Shown here one piece after another: positions 42,939 to 51,515 of a stretch of 64,000 nt of DNA. This DNA comes from Streptomyces sp. NRRL WC-3605 (GTDB lineage: Bacteria > Actinomycetota > Actinomycetes > Streptomycetales > Streptomycetaceae), in NCBI RefSeq assembly GCF_001509795.1, contig NZ_LLZN01000052.1, forward strand, positions 34,041 through 98,040. The letters are read 5' to 3'. Within the stretch, counting starts at the first letter, position 1. Every line of letters starts with the position of its first letter. The notes under the pieces are model-generated. The model had not been told where the DNA came from. It saw only the letters and a list, made by a program, of their open reading frames with translations, and did no database searches. Both the position numbers and the translations under genes were made by a program.

Positions 42939-43365
42939 CGGCCGCCTCGGCGCAACCCTCCGGCGCACAGCGGGAGTTCAGGCCATTTCACCCTCACCTT
43001 TGAGGCGCTTCGCGGCATGGGGCGTCAGGTTGAGCGTGCAAACAACATCGCCGGGTTACCTTCTTCCTTGACCAACGGTTGACCAGCCGTTGGCCGGTGC
43101 ATGGGGTGCGCACGGGCCGGAAGGGGGCGCATGTTCGGAGGTCGGACGACCACGACCGGTCTTCCCCTCCTGGCCCCCTGCCGGTCCGCACCCCCTCTCC
43201 TCGCACCCGCCGCCTTCTTCGCATCCGCGCATACGGCCCGTGAAGCAAAGGCCAAGACCCACCCGGGGGACGATCTCCCCGAGGCGGTGCGGAAGGCGGT
43301 CCCCCCACCTCTGTCACGCACACCCCGACGCGCCCGCCGAGACGCGCCAGGAGGAGTCACCACTC
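42939..43365. other. Leader region of carbonic anhydrase gene
   Basis: 427 bases with no supported gene. TTGACCA occurs twice in direct repeat (43068-43074 and 43079-43085). The same stretch contains an inverted repeat CCAACGG (43072-43078) / CCGTTGG (43087-43093). This looks like an operator or promoter element about 275-300 bases upstream of the start. The remaining leader is C-rich; GGAGGAG at 43350-43356 is the ribosome site. Confidence 0.5.
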
Positions 43366-43944
43366 ATGCAGCCCCTCATCGACAACGCCCGTATGTTCGG
43401 ACAGCGCCCTGAGGAGTTCGCCCCGCTGGCCGCAGGACAGTCACCCCAGGTCCTCTTCATCACCTGTTCCGACTCCCGGGTCGTACCGGCCCTGATCACG
43501 GGCGCCCGGCCCGGCGAGCTCTTCGAGCTGCGCACCGCGGGCAACATCGTCCCCCCGTACGGCTCCGGGCAGCCCACCGGCGAGGCCGCCACCATCGAGT
43601 ACGCCGTGGAGGTCCTCGGCGTACGTGACGTCGTGGTCTGCGGCCACTCCCACTGCGGAGCGGTGGGCGCGCTGGTGCGCGGCGACGACCTGGACGCCGT
43701 CCCGGCTGTGCGCGACTGGCTGGCGCACGCGGCGCCGCCCCCGGCCGGCACCCCGGAGGACCCCGAGGTCGCCGAGGGCGTCCAGGCGCATGTGCTGGCC
43801 CAGGTGCTGCGGCTGCGCTCGTACCCGTGCGTCGCCGGACGGCTCACGGCGGGCCTGCTCACCGTGCACGCCTGGTACTACGAGGTGCACCGCGGGACCG
43901 TGCGGGTCCACGACCCCGCCACCGACGCCTTCGAGGCGCTGTGA
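43366..43944 (+). CDS. Beta-carbonic anhydrase
   Basis: A 192-residue beta-class enzyme. Zinc ligands C34, H94 and C97 (FITCSDSRVVP; VVVCGHSHCGAV) with D36/R38 as the catalytic dyad; TAGNIVPPYGSGQPTGEAAT is also diagnostic. It interconverts CO2 and bicarbonate in the cytoplasm. ATG 43366 has GGAGGAG ten bases upstream. The stop codon overlaps the SulP transporter start (GTGA), so both proteins are made together, suggesting bicarbonate supply or uptake. Confidence 0.95.
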   Translation: MQPLIDNARMFGQRPEEFAPLAAGQSPQVLFITCSDSRVVPALITGARPGELFELRTAGNIVPPYGSGQPTGEAATIEYAVEVLGVRDVVVCGHSHCGAVGALVRGDDLDAVPAVRDWLAHAAPPPAGTPEDPEVAEGVQAHVLAQVLRLRSYPCVAGRLTAGLLTVHAWYYEVHRGTVRVHDPATDAFEAL

Positions 43945-45407
43945 CCGCCCGGCGCGCCGCGTTCCCCCACATACGGCGGGACCTCGCCGCCTCCCTGGTG
44001 GTGTTCCTGGTCGCGCTGCCGCTGTGCGTCGGGGTGGCCGTCGCCTCCGGGGTCCCCGCCGAGCTGGGGCTCGTCACCGGCATCGTGGGCGGCGTCGTCA
44101 CCGGCCTGATGCGCGGCAGCACCCTGCAGGTCTCCGGTCCCGCCGCCGGGCTGACCGTGCTGGTGCTGGAGGCGGTGCGGGAGTTCGGGCTGCCGGCCCT
44201 CGGCGTCCTGGTGCTCGCCACCGGCCTGCTCCAGATCCTCATGGGGGCCCTGCGGCTGGGCCGCTGGTTCCGGGCCATCTCGGTGTCCGTCGTCGAGGGC
44301 ATGCTGGCCGGCATCGGTCTCGTGCTGATCGCCGGGCAGCTCTACTCGGTCGCGGACGCGGAGGCGCCCGCCTCGGGCACCGAGCGGATGGCCGGGCTGC
44401 CCGGCACGCTCGCCCGGGCCGCCGGGGACACGGAGACGCTGGCCTCGATCGGGCTGGGTGCCGGTACCGTCGCCGTCCTGGTGCTGTGGCCGCGGATGCC
44501 GCGCCGGGTGCGCGCGGTCCCCGGCCCGCTCGCGGCCGTCGCGCTGGCGACGGCCGCCGCGGCCGCCCTCTCGCTGCCGGTCGCCACGGTCGAGGTCGAG
44601 GGCCTGCTGGACGCCGTCCAGCCGCCCGGCGCGGAGGCGCTCGGCGTCCTGGCCGACCCGGCGGTCTGCGGCACGATCATCGCCTTCACCCTGATCGCCT
44701 CCGCCGAGTCGCTGTTCAGCGCCGCGGCCGTCGACCGGATGCACGACGGGCCCCGCACCCGCTACGACCAGGAGCTGATGGCGCAGGGCACGGGCAACGC
44801 CGTCTGCGGTCTGCTCGGCGCCCTGCCGATGACGGCGGTCATCGTGCGCAGCTCGGCCAATGTGCGGGCGGGGGCGCGGACCCGGGCGGCGCGTGTCCTG
44901 CACGGCGTCTGGCTGCTGCTGTTCGCGGCGCTGCTGCCCGCCGCGCTGGGGCTGCTGCCGCTGCCCGCGCTGGCCGGGGTCCTGCTGCACGCGGGCTGGA
45001 AGCTGATCCCGTTCCGGGGGCTGCTGACCCTGTGGCGGGGTGAGCGGGGCGAGGCGCTGATCCTCGTCACCACGGCGGTGTCGATCGTCGCGCTGAACAT
45101 GTTCGAGGGTGTGCTGATCGGTCTCGCCCTGTCGGTGGCCAAGGCCGCCTGGGGGGCCTCGCACGTCCGGCTCGAGGTGCGGGACCTGGGTGCCGGGCCG
45201 GTCCGGGCGCAGCTGTCGGGCAACGCGACGTTCCTGCGGCTGCCGAAGATCCTCGACAGCCTGGAGGCCCTGCCGCAGGACCGGCCGGTGGAGCTCGACC
45301 TGTCGGGCCTGCACCACCTCGACCACGCCTGCCGTACGGCCCTGGAGAACTGGGCCGAGCGGCACAGCGCGGCGGGCACCACGCCCGTACGCCTCACCGC
45401 GCGCTGA
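43941..45407 (+). CDS. SulP-family anion transporter with STAS-like tail
   Basis: A 488-residue SLC26/SulP transporter with about 11-12 helices. Motifs include FLVALPLCVGVAVASGVPAE near the N terminus, LQVSGPAAGLTVLV, and IIAFTLIASAESLFSAAAVD. The C-terminal 80 residues (ELDLSGLHHLDHACRTALEN) form a STAS-like domain. Coupling with the carbonic anhydrase points to bicarbonate as substrate, as in BicA-like systems; sulfate is the alternative. Confidence 0.9.
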   Translation: MTARRAAFPHIRRDLAASLVVFLVALPLCVGVAVASGVPAELGLVTGIVGGVVTGLMRGSTLQVSGPAAGLTVLVLEAVREFGLPALGVLVLATGLLQILMGALRLGRWFRAISVSVVEGMLAGIGLVLIAGQLYSVADAEAPASGTERMAGLPGTLARAAGDTETLASIGLGAGTVAVLVLWPRMPRRVRAVPGPLAAVALATAAAAALSLPVATVEVEGLLDAVQPPGAEALGVLADPAVCGTIIAFTLIASAESLFSAAAVDRMHDGPRTRYDQELMAQGTGNAVCGLLGALPMTAVIVRSSANVRAGARTRAARVLHGVWLLLFAALLPAALGLLPLPALAGVLLHAGWKLIPFRGLLTLWRGERGEALILVTTAVSIVALNMFEGVLIGLALSVAKAAWGASHVRLEVRDLGAGPVRAQLSGNATFLRLPKILDSLEALPQDRPVELDLSGLHHLDHACRTALENWAERHSAAGTTPVRLTAR

Positions 45408-45504
45408 GCGCGCTCGCCCGTCGGTCGCCTTGTGGCCCCACGGCGACGGGCGGGCATATCGTTGCAGAGAGGCGCGGAACGGACCTCTCCGCGAGGAGGT
45501 CGAC

Positions 45505-46434
45505 ATGGTCGAGGAGCTGCTGGGCGCCGCCGCCGGAGTGGCCGCCGCCGGAGTGGTCTACGTGGCCGCGGCGGCCCGTGTGGTCAAGCAGTACGAGCGC
45601 GGGGTGGTGCTGCGGCTCGGGCGGCTCGCCGGGGACGTGCGCACTCCCGGGTTCACGATGATCGTTCCTTTCGTGGACCGGCTGCACAAGGTCAACATGC
45701 AGATCGTGACGCTGCCGGTGCCGGGCCAGGAGGGCATCACCCGGGACAACGTGACCGTGCGGGTGGACGCGGTCGTCTACTTCAAGGTGGTCGACGCCGC
45801 GAGCGCCCTGATCACGGTCGAGGACTACAAGTACGCGGTCTCCCAGATGGCGCAGACGTCGCTGCGCTCGATCATCGGCAAGAGCGACCTGGACGACCTG
45901 CTCTCCAACCGGGAGAAGCTCAACCAGGGCCTGGAGCTGATGATCGACAGCCCGGCGATCGGCTGGGGCGTGCAGGTGGACCGCGTCGAGATCAAGGACG
46001 TGTCGCTGCCGGAGTCGATGAAGCGCTCGATGGCCCGCCAGGCCGAGGCGGACCGCGAGCGGCGGGCCCGGATCATCAACGCGGACGCCGAGCTCCAGGC
46101 CTCCCGGAAACTGGCCGACGCGGCCCGGCAGATGGCCGAGACCCCCTCCGCGCTCCAGCTGCGGCTGCTGCAGACGGTGATGGCGGTGGCCGCGGAGAAG
46201 AACTCCACGCTGGTCCTGCCGATCCCGGTGGAGCTGCTGCGCTTCCTGGAGCGCGGCGAGGACCACGGGGAGCGCCAGGCCCCTGCGCCCGCGCCCGCCG
46301 CCCGCCCGGCCGGGGACCCGCCGGAGGCCGAGGACCCGCCGGCCGAGGACGCGCCGAAGGCCGTCGAACCGCCCCCGGAGCGTCCGGTCGAACGGACGAT
46401 CGACGACATCATCGGTGACGCGCAAGGGAAGTGA
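45505..46434 (+). CDS. SPFH/stomatin-like (slipin) membrane protein
   Basis: A 309-residue slipin: N-terminal membrane hairpin or helix (about 5-25), then ARVVKQYERGVVLRLGRL, PGFTMIVPFVDRL, RDNVTVRVDAVVYFKVVD, and the heptad-rich SMKRSMARQAEADRERRARI. The last 50 residues are Pro/Glu/Ala-rich. These form membrane microdomain scaffolds; no NfeD partner gene is adjacent. ATG 45505 has GAGGAGG five bases upstream. Confidence 0.9.
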   Translation: MVEELLGAAAGVAAAGVVYVAAAARVVKQYERGVVLRLGRLAGDVRTPGFTMIVPFVDRLHKVNMQIVTLPVPGQEGITRDNVTVRVDAVVYFKVVDAASALITVEDYKYAVSQMAQTSLRSIIGKSDLDDLLSNREKLNQGLELMIDSPAIGWGVQVDRVEIKDVSLPESMKRSMARQAEADRERRARIINADAELQASRKLADAARQMAETPSALQLRLLQTVMAVAAEKNSTLVLPIPVELLRFLERGEDHGERQAPAPAPAARPAGDPPEAEDPPAEDAPKAVEPPPERPVERTIDDIIGDAQGK

Positions 46435-46529
46435 CACGAGCTACACGCGTGGTTCCCGCGAGTCCCGCCAGGTGATAGACACGGCTGGGTCACATCTCCT
46501 GTCCGCCAGCAGGAAGGTTGTTCCCCCCC

Positions 46530-47927
46530 ATGTCCGCAACCGCGTCCGCACCCGGCGGCTCCGGCTCGACCCGCCGTCAGATCCTGGCCCGTACCGGCGC
46601 GTTGGGTGTCTCCATCGCCTTCGCCGGCAACGTCGCCGAACTCTTCACCGGCACCGCCGCCGCCCAGAACCTGGGCCACTCCGGCTACGGCCCGCTGGTC
46701 CCCGACCCGAACGGCCTGCTCGACCTGCCAAAAGGTTTCTCTTACCGGGTGCTCTCCCGCGAGGGCGACCAGCTCCGCTCCGGCGAGGGCGAGGTCCCCT
46801 CCCACTGCGACGGCATGTCCGCCTTCGGCGCCCGCTCCGGCCGCGTCCACCTGGTCCGCAACCACGAGAACCGCGCGGACGCCGCGATCGCCGTCCCCAC
46901 CGTCAAGGGCCTGACCTACGACCCGGAGGGCAAGGGCGGCTGTACGGCGCTGACCCTGGACCGGCACGACCACGTGCTGTCCGAGCGGGTCGCCATCGCC
47001 GGCACCGCCGTCAACTGCGCGGGCGGGCCCACCCCTTGGGGCACCTGGCTGACCTGCGAGGAGACCGAGGACAAGGCCGGCACCAACGGCTACACCAAGG
47101 ACCACGGCTTCATCTTCGAGGTCGACCCGGACGACCCGCACCGCTCGGGCGCGGTCCCGCTCACCGCCATGGGCCGCTTCCAGCACGAGGCCGTCGCGGT
47201 CGATCCCCGGCGCGGGGTCGTCTACGAGACCGAGGACGCGTTCGAGCGGCCGTTCGGGCTGTTCTACCGCTTCCTGCCCGAACGGCCGCACGGCGGCCTC
47301 GGCTCGCTGCGCGCCGGCGGGCGCCTGCAGGCCATGCGGGTGCCGGGCGTGCCGGACCTGTCCACGATCCAGGAGACGGGCACCACGTTCGACCGCATCG
47401 AGTGGGTGGACGTGCCCGACCCGCTCGCCGCCGGGACCCCCATCCGCTTCCAGGACTTCGGCCCGAAGGGCATCACCCACGCGCAGAAGCTCGAGGGCTG
47501 CTACTGGGGCGGGCGGTCGGTGTACTTCGTCTCCTCGTTCGCCCGCCGCTCCGACGGCTCGGCGGCGGACCACTACGGGCAGATCTGGCGCTACGACCCC
47601 ACCGAGCGCCGGCTCACCCTGGTGATCGTCTTCGGCCCCGACACGGACGTCCAGCTCCCCGGCGAGTCCCCCGACAACATCTGCCTCGCCCCCAGCGGCG
47701 GCCTGATGGTGTGCGAGGACGGCAACGGCGCCCAGCACGTCTTCGGTGTGACCCGGCGCGGGGAGGTGTACGCGATGGCGCGCAACGCCCAGAACATCAA
47801 CACCCCGGACGATCCGGAGTGGGGCGAGTTCGCCGGTGTCACCTTCTCCCCCGACGGCGGCACCATGTACGTCAACTGCTACGACCCCGGGACCACGTTC
47901 GCGGTGACGGGACCCTGGCGCCGCTGA
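46530..47927 (+). CDS. PhoX-type alkaline phosphatase (DUF839), Tat-exported
   Basis: A 465-residue PhoX-family protein. A twin-arginine signal STRRQILARTGALGVSIAFA lies at residues 13-32. Family motifs: LPKGFSYRVLSREGD, CDGMSAFG, LVRNHENR, NCAGGPTPWGTWLTCEET and FQHEAVAVDP. PhoX enzymes need iron and calcium, which explains Tat export of the folded protein. AGGAAGG lies 12 bases before ATG 46530; TTG 46518 is a closer alternative. No clear PHO box was seen upstream, so PhoP control is not supported by eye. Confidence 0.87.
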   Translation: MSATASAPGGSGSTRRQILARTGALGVSIAFAGNVAELFTGTAAAQNLGHSGYGPLVPDPNGLLDLPKGFSYRVLSREGDQLRSGEGEVPSHCDGMSAFGARSGRVHLVRNHENRADAAIAVPTVKGLTYDPEGKGGCTALTLDRHDHVLSERVAIAGTAVNCAGGPTPWGTWLTCEETEDKAGTNGYTKDHGFIFEVDPDDPHRSGAVPLTAMGRFQHEAVAVDPRRGVVYETEDAFERPFGLFYRFLPERPHGGLGSLRAGGRLQAMRVPGVPDLSTIQETGTTFDRIEWVDVPDPLAAGTPIRFQDFGPKGITHAQKLEGCYWGGRSVYFVSSFARRSDGSAADHYGQIWRYDPTERRLTLVIVFGPDTDVQLPGESPDNICLAPSGGLMVCEDGNGAQHVFGVTRRGEVYAMARNAQNINTPDDPEWGEFAGVTFSPDGGTMYVNCYDPGTTFAVTGPWRR

Positions 47928-47936
47928 CCCTGGCGG

Positions 47937-47988
47937 ACCCGGCCGGCCGGCGTGGGTGCCACCCGGCGCCCCCACCGACCGGCCGGGT
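47937..47988 (+). terminator. Terminator after PhoX gene
   Basis: Outer arms ACCCGGCCGG (47937-47946) and CCGGCCGGGT (47979-47988) pair perfectly, enclosing further self-complementary sequence. Confidence 0.5.
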
Positions 47989-48040
47989 GACTCCGGCCCG
48001 GCACCCCCGCCGGCGCACCGGAATGTCCATCTGATCCTCA

Positions 48041-48046
48041 TATTGT
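48041..48046 (+). promoter_or_regulatory. Leaderless -10 box of deacetylase gene
   Basis: TATTGT at 48041-48046, six bases, GTG 48053. The local sequence is unusually A+T-rich for this window. Confidence 0.55.
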
Positions 48047-48052
48047 CGAGCG

Positions 48053-48913
48053 GTGATCATTCGCGTCCGGCGGATCGCCGCCGTCTGCGCCCTCGGCACG
48101 GCGCTCACCGCACTCGCCGCGTGCTCGGCACCGCAGCCGGTCCGCGCGCCGCGCGCCACCGCCGGCCCCGCCGTCGCCTCCGCCTCACCCGCGGCCGGGC
48201 CGCCGACCCTCGCCCCCGGCCCGGCCGGCCTGACCCCGGTCTTCGAGCACGGTCCCCGCACCGGTGACCGGGCCGTCGCCCTGACCTTCGACGCCGACAT
48301 GACCGCCGACCAGGGCCCGCGCGCCGCGCGGGGCGAGCGGTTCGACAACCCGGGGCTCATCGCGGCCCTGCGGGAGCTGAAGGTTCCGGCCACGGTGTTC
48401 ATGACGGGCCGGTGGGCCGAGCAGTACCCGCGGCAGGCCCGCTCCCTCGGCCGGGACCCCCTCTTCGAGATCGCCAACCACTCCTACAGCCACTACGCCT
48501 TCACGGAGGACTGCTACGGCCTGCCGACCGTGGACGAGGAGCGGATGCGCACCGACGTCGAGCGGGCCTACGCCGCCTTCCGCGAGGCCGGCGTGCCCGA
48601 TCCGATGCCGTACTTCCGCTTCCCCGGCGGCTGCCACGACACACGGGCGCTGCGCGCCCTGACCCCGGCAGGTGTCACGGCCGTGCAGTGGGACGTGGTG
48701 AGCGGGGACGCCTTCGCCACGGACGCCGGGGCGGTCGCCCGGGAGGTTCTGGACGGGGTGCGGCCCGGGTCCGTGGTGGTGCTGCACTGCACGCTGAGCG
48801 CGGCCCCGACGACCGAGCGCGTGGTGCGCGAGGTGGTGCCGGAGCTGCGCGGGAAGGGCTTCCGGTTCGTGAAGGTGTCCGAGCTGATCGGCGCCTCGGG
48901 CGGCCGCCGCTGA
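48053..48913 (+). CDS. Polysaccharide deacetylase lipoprotein (CE4 family)
   Basis: A 286-residue lipoprotein with lipobox LAAC (C24) and a NodB domain. The catalytic/metal motif reads LTFDADMT instead of TFDD, motif 2 is NHSYSHYAF (HxxxH type), motif 3 RFPGGCHD, and motif 5 VVLHC. Expected to remove acetyl groups from peptidoglycan or chitin-like polymers outside the membrane. GTG 48053 is leaderless. Its neighbour upstream is a phosphatase exported by Tat, and the small zinc-ribbon gene starts 18 bases after its stop. Confidence 0.88.
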   Translation: MIIRVRRIAAVCALGTALTALAACSAPQPVRAPRATAGPAVASASPAAGPPTLAPGPAGLTPVFEHGPRTGDRAVALTFDADMTADQGPRAARGERFDNPGLIAALRELKVPATVFMTGRWAEQYPRQARSLGRDPLFEIANHSYSHYAFTEDCYGLPTVDEERMRTDVERAYAAFREAGVPDPMPYFRFPGGCHDTRALRALTPAGVTAVQWDVVSGDAFATDAGAVAREVLDGVRPGSVVVLHCTLSAAPTTERVVREVVPELRGKGFRFVKVSELIGASGGRR

Positions 48914-48919
48914 CCGTCC

Positions 48920-48925
48920 TACCCT
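48920..48925 (+). promoter_or_regulatory. Leaderless -10 box of small zinc-ribbon gene
   Basis: TACCCT at 48920-48925, six bases (GGAGGC), ATG 48932. The GGAGG is too close to serve as a ribosome site. Confidence 0.5.
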
Positions 48926-48931
48926 GGAGGC

Positions 48932-49111
48932 ATGAGCGAGGACTACTGCACGATCGCCGACGGGGTGAAGCCGCCGGAGGCGGACGGGCCGCCGTACGCG
49001 GAGTGTGTGCTGTGCCGGGAGCCGACGGAGTACCCGGAGTCGTACAAGGGCATCACGCTGTGCCCGGTCTGCGAGTGGCAGGAGGCGCAGCGCACGGCCT
49101 GCTCCGGCTGA
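48932..49111 (+). CDS. Small zinc-ribbon-like protein, 59 residues
   Basis: A short gene with six cysteines: C6, the pair C25-x2-C28 (ECVLC), the pair C44-x2-C47 (LCPVC) and C57. The two CxxC knuckles 16 residues apart suggest a zinc ribbon; the rest is acidic and Pro-rich. No membrane segment. It begins with ATG 48932 on a probable leaderless transcript and ends TGA 49111, 42 bases before the Pth2-like gene. Function unknown. It is the only Cys-rich small protein near the DUF692 enzyme 0.9 kb downstream, which makes it worth noting, but it could be unrelated. Confidence 0.75.
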   Translation: MSEDYCTIADGVKPPEADGPPYAECVLCREPTEYPESYKGITLCPVCEWQEAQRTACSG

Positions 49112-49153
49112 CCGCGTCGTCGGCCCGCGCGCCGGGTTGGCAGACTGGACCGC

Positions 49154-49885
49154 GTGAACAGTGAGCCCACGCCCGCCGGTGACAGCCCCTTCCGCTCCGA
49201 GTCGGAGGCGCGCGACAGCGCCCCGCAGTTCGTCCTGCCCCTGGTCGTACGGATCGAGCGTGCCGCTCCCCCGGCCCGCACCGACGCGCTGGAGACGTCG
49301 GCGCGGGCCGTCCTGGTGTTCCTGAGCGACGAGCGCTCCCTCGGCGGGGGCGAGTGGGCCGGGGCCGTCCGGAACTGGGAGGACGCGCGGATCCGCAAGG
49401 TCGTGCGGCGGGCGCGGGGCGCCGAGTGGCGGCGCGCCCAGGAGCTGCCCGGCATCACCGTCACCGGCAAGTCCGCGGAGGTGCGGGTGTTCCCGCCGGT
49501 CCCGCTGGACGGCTGGCCGAAGGACCTGGCGAAGCTCCAGGTCTCCGGCACCGACCTCGACGACCCGGAGCCGCCGCTGGCCGCCGGGCCCGCCGAGCCG
49601 GTGCTGTGGCTCAACCCCGATCTCGACATGTCGGCCGGCAAGGCGATGGCGCAGACCGGCCACGCGGCGCAGCTCGCCTGGTGGGAGCTGCCGGACGCGG
49701 AGCGGGACGCCTGGCGCGCGGCCGGGTTCCCGCTGGCCGTGCGGACCGCGGACCCGGCGCGCTGGCGGGAGCTGACGGAGTCCGGCCTGCCGCTGGTGCG
49801 GGACGCCGGGTTCACGGAGATCGCGCCGGGCTCCTGCACGGTCGTCGCCGACCACCCCGCGCTGCGCCGGGCGCCCGGCGCCTGA
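49154..49885 (+). CDS. Peptidyl-tRNA hydrolase Pth2-family protein
   Basis: A 243-residue protein. The C-terminal half has the Pth2 signature LNPDLDMSAGKAMAQTGHAA, with helix residues LAWWELPD, and TEIAPGSCTVVADHP at the end. The N-terminal 145 residues are an extension not found in the short (about 120-residue) archaeal enzymes. It may hydrolyse peptidyl-tRNA as a second activity beside the usual Pth, or act on other substrates. GTG 49154 has CAGACT seven bases upstream (weak leaderless pattern). Confidence 0.82.
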   Translation: MNSEPTPAGDSPFRSESEARDSAPQFVLPLVVRIERAAPPARTDALETSARAVLVFLSDERSLGGGEWAGAVRNWEDARIRKVVRRARGAEWRRAQELPGITVTGKSAEVRVFPPVPLDGWPKDLAKLQVSGTDLDDPEPPLAAGPAEPVLWLNPDLDMSAGKAMAQTGHAAQLAWWELPDAERDAWRAAGFPLAVRTADPARWRELTESGLPLVRDAGFTEIAPGSCTVVADHPALRRAPGA

Positions 49886-50053
49886 ACGTTCCGGGCGTCC
49901 CCCGCGTACGGGACGGGGGCGGCGAACCTCAAATGTTGCTCTGAAGGTGGCTCCCCGAGGGTTCGGGCGGGTCCGCGCGGGGCCATACCCCCGTCACGTC
50001 CGGCACGCCCGGGGAGGCGGGCGGCGGACCGGCACGAGGCGGAGGTGGGGACG

Positions 50054-51361
50054 ATGGTGCGGCTGGGGACCGGGATCGGGTGGCGTCCGGAGATCGCGGA
50101 CGCCGTGGAGCGCATGCCGGGCATCGACTGGGTCGAGACGGTCGCCGAGAACGTCTGCCCCGGGCATCTGCCGGAGTCCCTGCTGCGGCTGCGGGAGCGC
50201 GGGGTGACCGTGGTCCCGCACGGCGTCTCCCTCGGCCTGGGCGGCGCCGAACGGCCCGACGAGGGGCGGCTGACCGCGCTCGCCGAGCGGGCTCAGGCCT
50301 TGGACTCGCCGCTGGTCACCGAGCACATCGCGTTCGTCCGGGCCGGCGGCGCGCTGACCGCCTCCCCGCGCCTGGAGGCGGGCCACCTCCTGCCGGTCCC
50401 GCGCACCCGGGACGCCCTGGACGTGCTGTGCGAGAACGTGCGGATCGCGCAGGACGCGCTGCCGGTGCCGCTCGCCGTGGAGAACATCGCGGCCCTGTTC
50501 TCCTGGCCGGGCGAGGAGATGACGGAGGGCCAGTTCCTGTACGAGCTGGCCGACCGCACCGGCGTACGGCTGCTGATCGACGTGGCCAATCTGCACACCA
50601 ACCACGTCAACCGGGGCGAGGACCCCGCGAAGGCGCTCGCCGAACTGCCGCTGGAGGCCATCGCGTACGTGCACGTGGCGGGCGGCTTCGAGCGCGACGG
50701 GGTCTGGCACGACAGCCACGCCCACCCGGTGCCCCGGCCGGTCCTCGACATCCTGACGGACCTCGCGTCGCGGGTGTCCCCGCCGGGGGTCCTGCTGGAA
50801 CGCGACGAGAACTTCCCCGAGCCGGCGGAGCTGGAGCGGGAGCTGGACGGCATCCGGGAGGCGCTGGCGACCGGCGGAGCCCGGCGGGTGGCGGCCCCGG
50901 CGGAGCCGGCGCGGACGGCGGCTCCTGTGGTCGCCGAGGCCCCCGCGCCGGTCCGGGAGCGGCTGGCGCTGGCGCAGACGGCACTGCTGTCCGCGCTCGT
51001 CGCGGGGACCCCGGCGCCGGAGGGCTTCGACCGGGTGCGGCTCGGGGTGCAGGCGCGGGCGCTCGCCGGGAAGCGGGCGGACGTGGTGGCCAGGGTGGCG
51101 CCCGAACTGCCGGCGATCCTCGGGGACGGCTACCGGCCGGCGTTCCTCGCGTACGCGCAGCGGAACCCGATGAGCGGCGGCTACCGGCGGGACGCGCTGG
51201 ACTTCGCCGGGCACCTGCTCGCCGAGGAGCGGCCGGCGGACTCCGGTGCCGGGGCGGAGCTGCGGGAGTGGTGGCTGGAGCGGTCCGGTCCGAAGCCGCG
51301 TTCGCGCCGTCCGGCGGTACGGCTGGCGCGGGCCACGCGCCGGGTACTGCTGCGCCGCTGA
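50054..51361 (+). CDS. DUF692 (MNIO) enzyme fused to DUF2063/BufC-like domain
   Basis: A 435-residue protein. Residues 1-275 are a DUF692 multinuclear non-haem iron oxidative enzyme: [74 protein letters not shown] and [12 protein letters not shown] supply the His/Asp/Glu ligands. After an Ala/Pro linker (about 280-300), residues 300-395 resemble the DUF2063 (BufC/HvfC-type) domain: [56 protein letters not shown]. In known systems these are separate proteins that modify cysteines of small peptides. ATG 50054 with GGAGGTG upstream; GTG 50045 possible. Confidence 0.85.
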   Translation: MVRLGTGIGWRPEIADAVERMPGIDWVETVAENVCPGHLPESLLRLRERGVTVVPHGVSLGLGGAERPDEGRLTALAERAQALDSPLVTEHIAFVRAGGALTASPRLEAGHLLPVPRTRDALDVLCENVRIAQDALPVPLAVENIAALFSWPGEEMTEGQFLYELADRTGVRLLIDVANLHTNHVNRGEDPAKALAELPLEAIAYVHVAGGFERDGVWHDSHAHPVPRPVLDILTDLASRVSPPGVLLERDENFPEPAELERELDGIREALATGGARRVAAPAEPARTAAPVVAEAPAPVRERLALAQTALLSALVAGTPAPEGFDRVRLGVQARALAGKRADVVARVAPELPAILGDGYRPAFLAYAQRNPMSGGYRRDALDFAGHLLAEERPADSGAGAELREWWLERSGPKPRSRRPAVRLARATRRVLLRR

Positions 51362-51515
51362 CGGCGATCCCGCACGCGTTCGGGCGTTTCCTTCCTGTAC
51401 ATCCCCGTACGTCGGATTCCGTGCAGGCCGACGGCAGTTGGCGTGGGCTCGAAGTAATATGCCCATCCCATCCCCGAAGCGCACTGACGTGCGGTGCCGC
51501 GACAGGAGGCACCTC

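Noticed and set aside
46441..46529. Possible PHO boxes upstream of the PhoX gene
   Set aside because: I looked for direct repeats of GTTCACC and found none convincing.
46415..48034. Alternative plus-strand frame covering the PhoX gene
   Set aside because: Arg/Pro-rich in another frame; the Tat signal and PhoX motifs are all in the frame starting at 46530.
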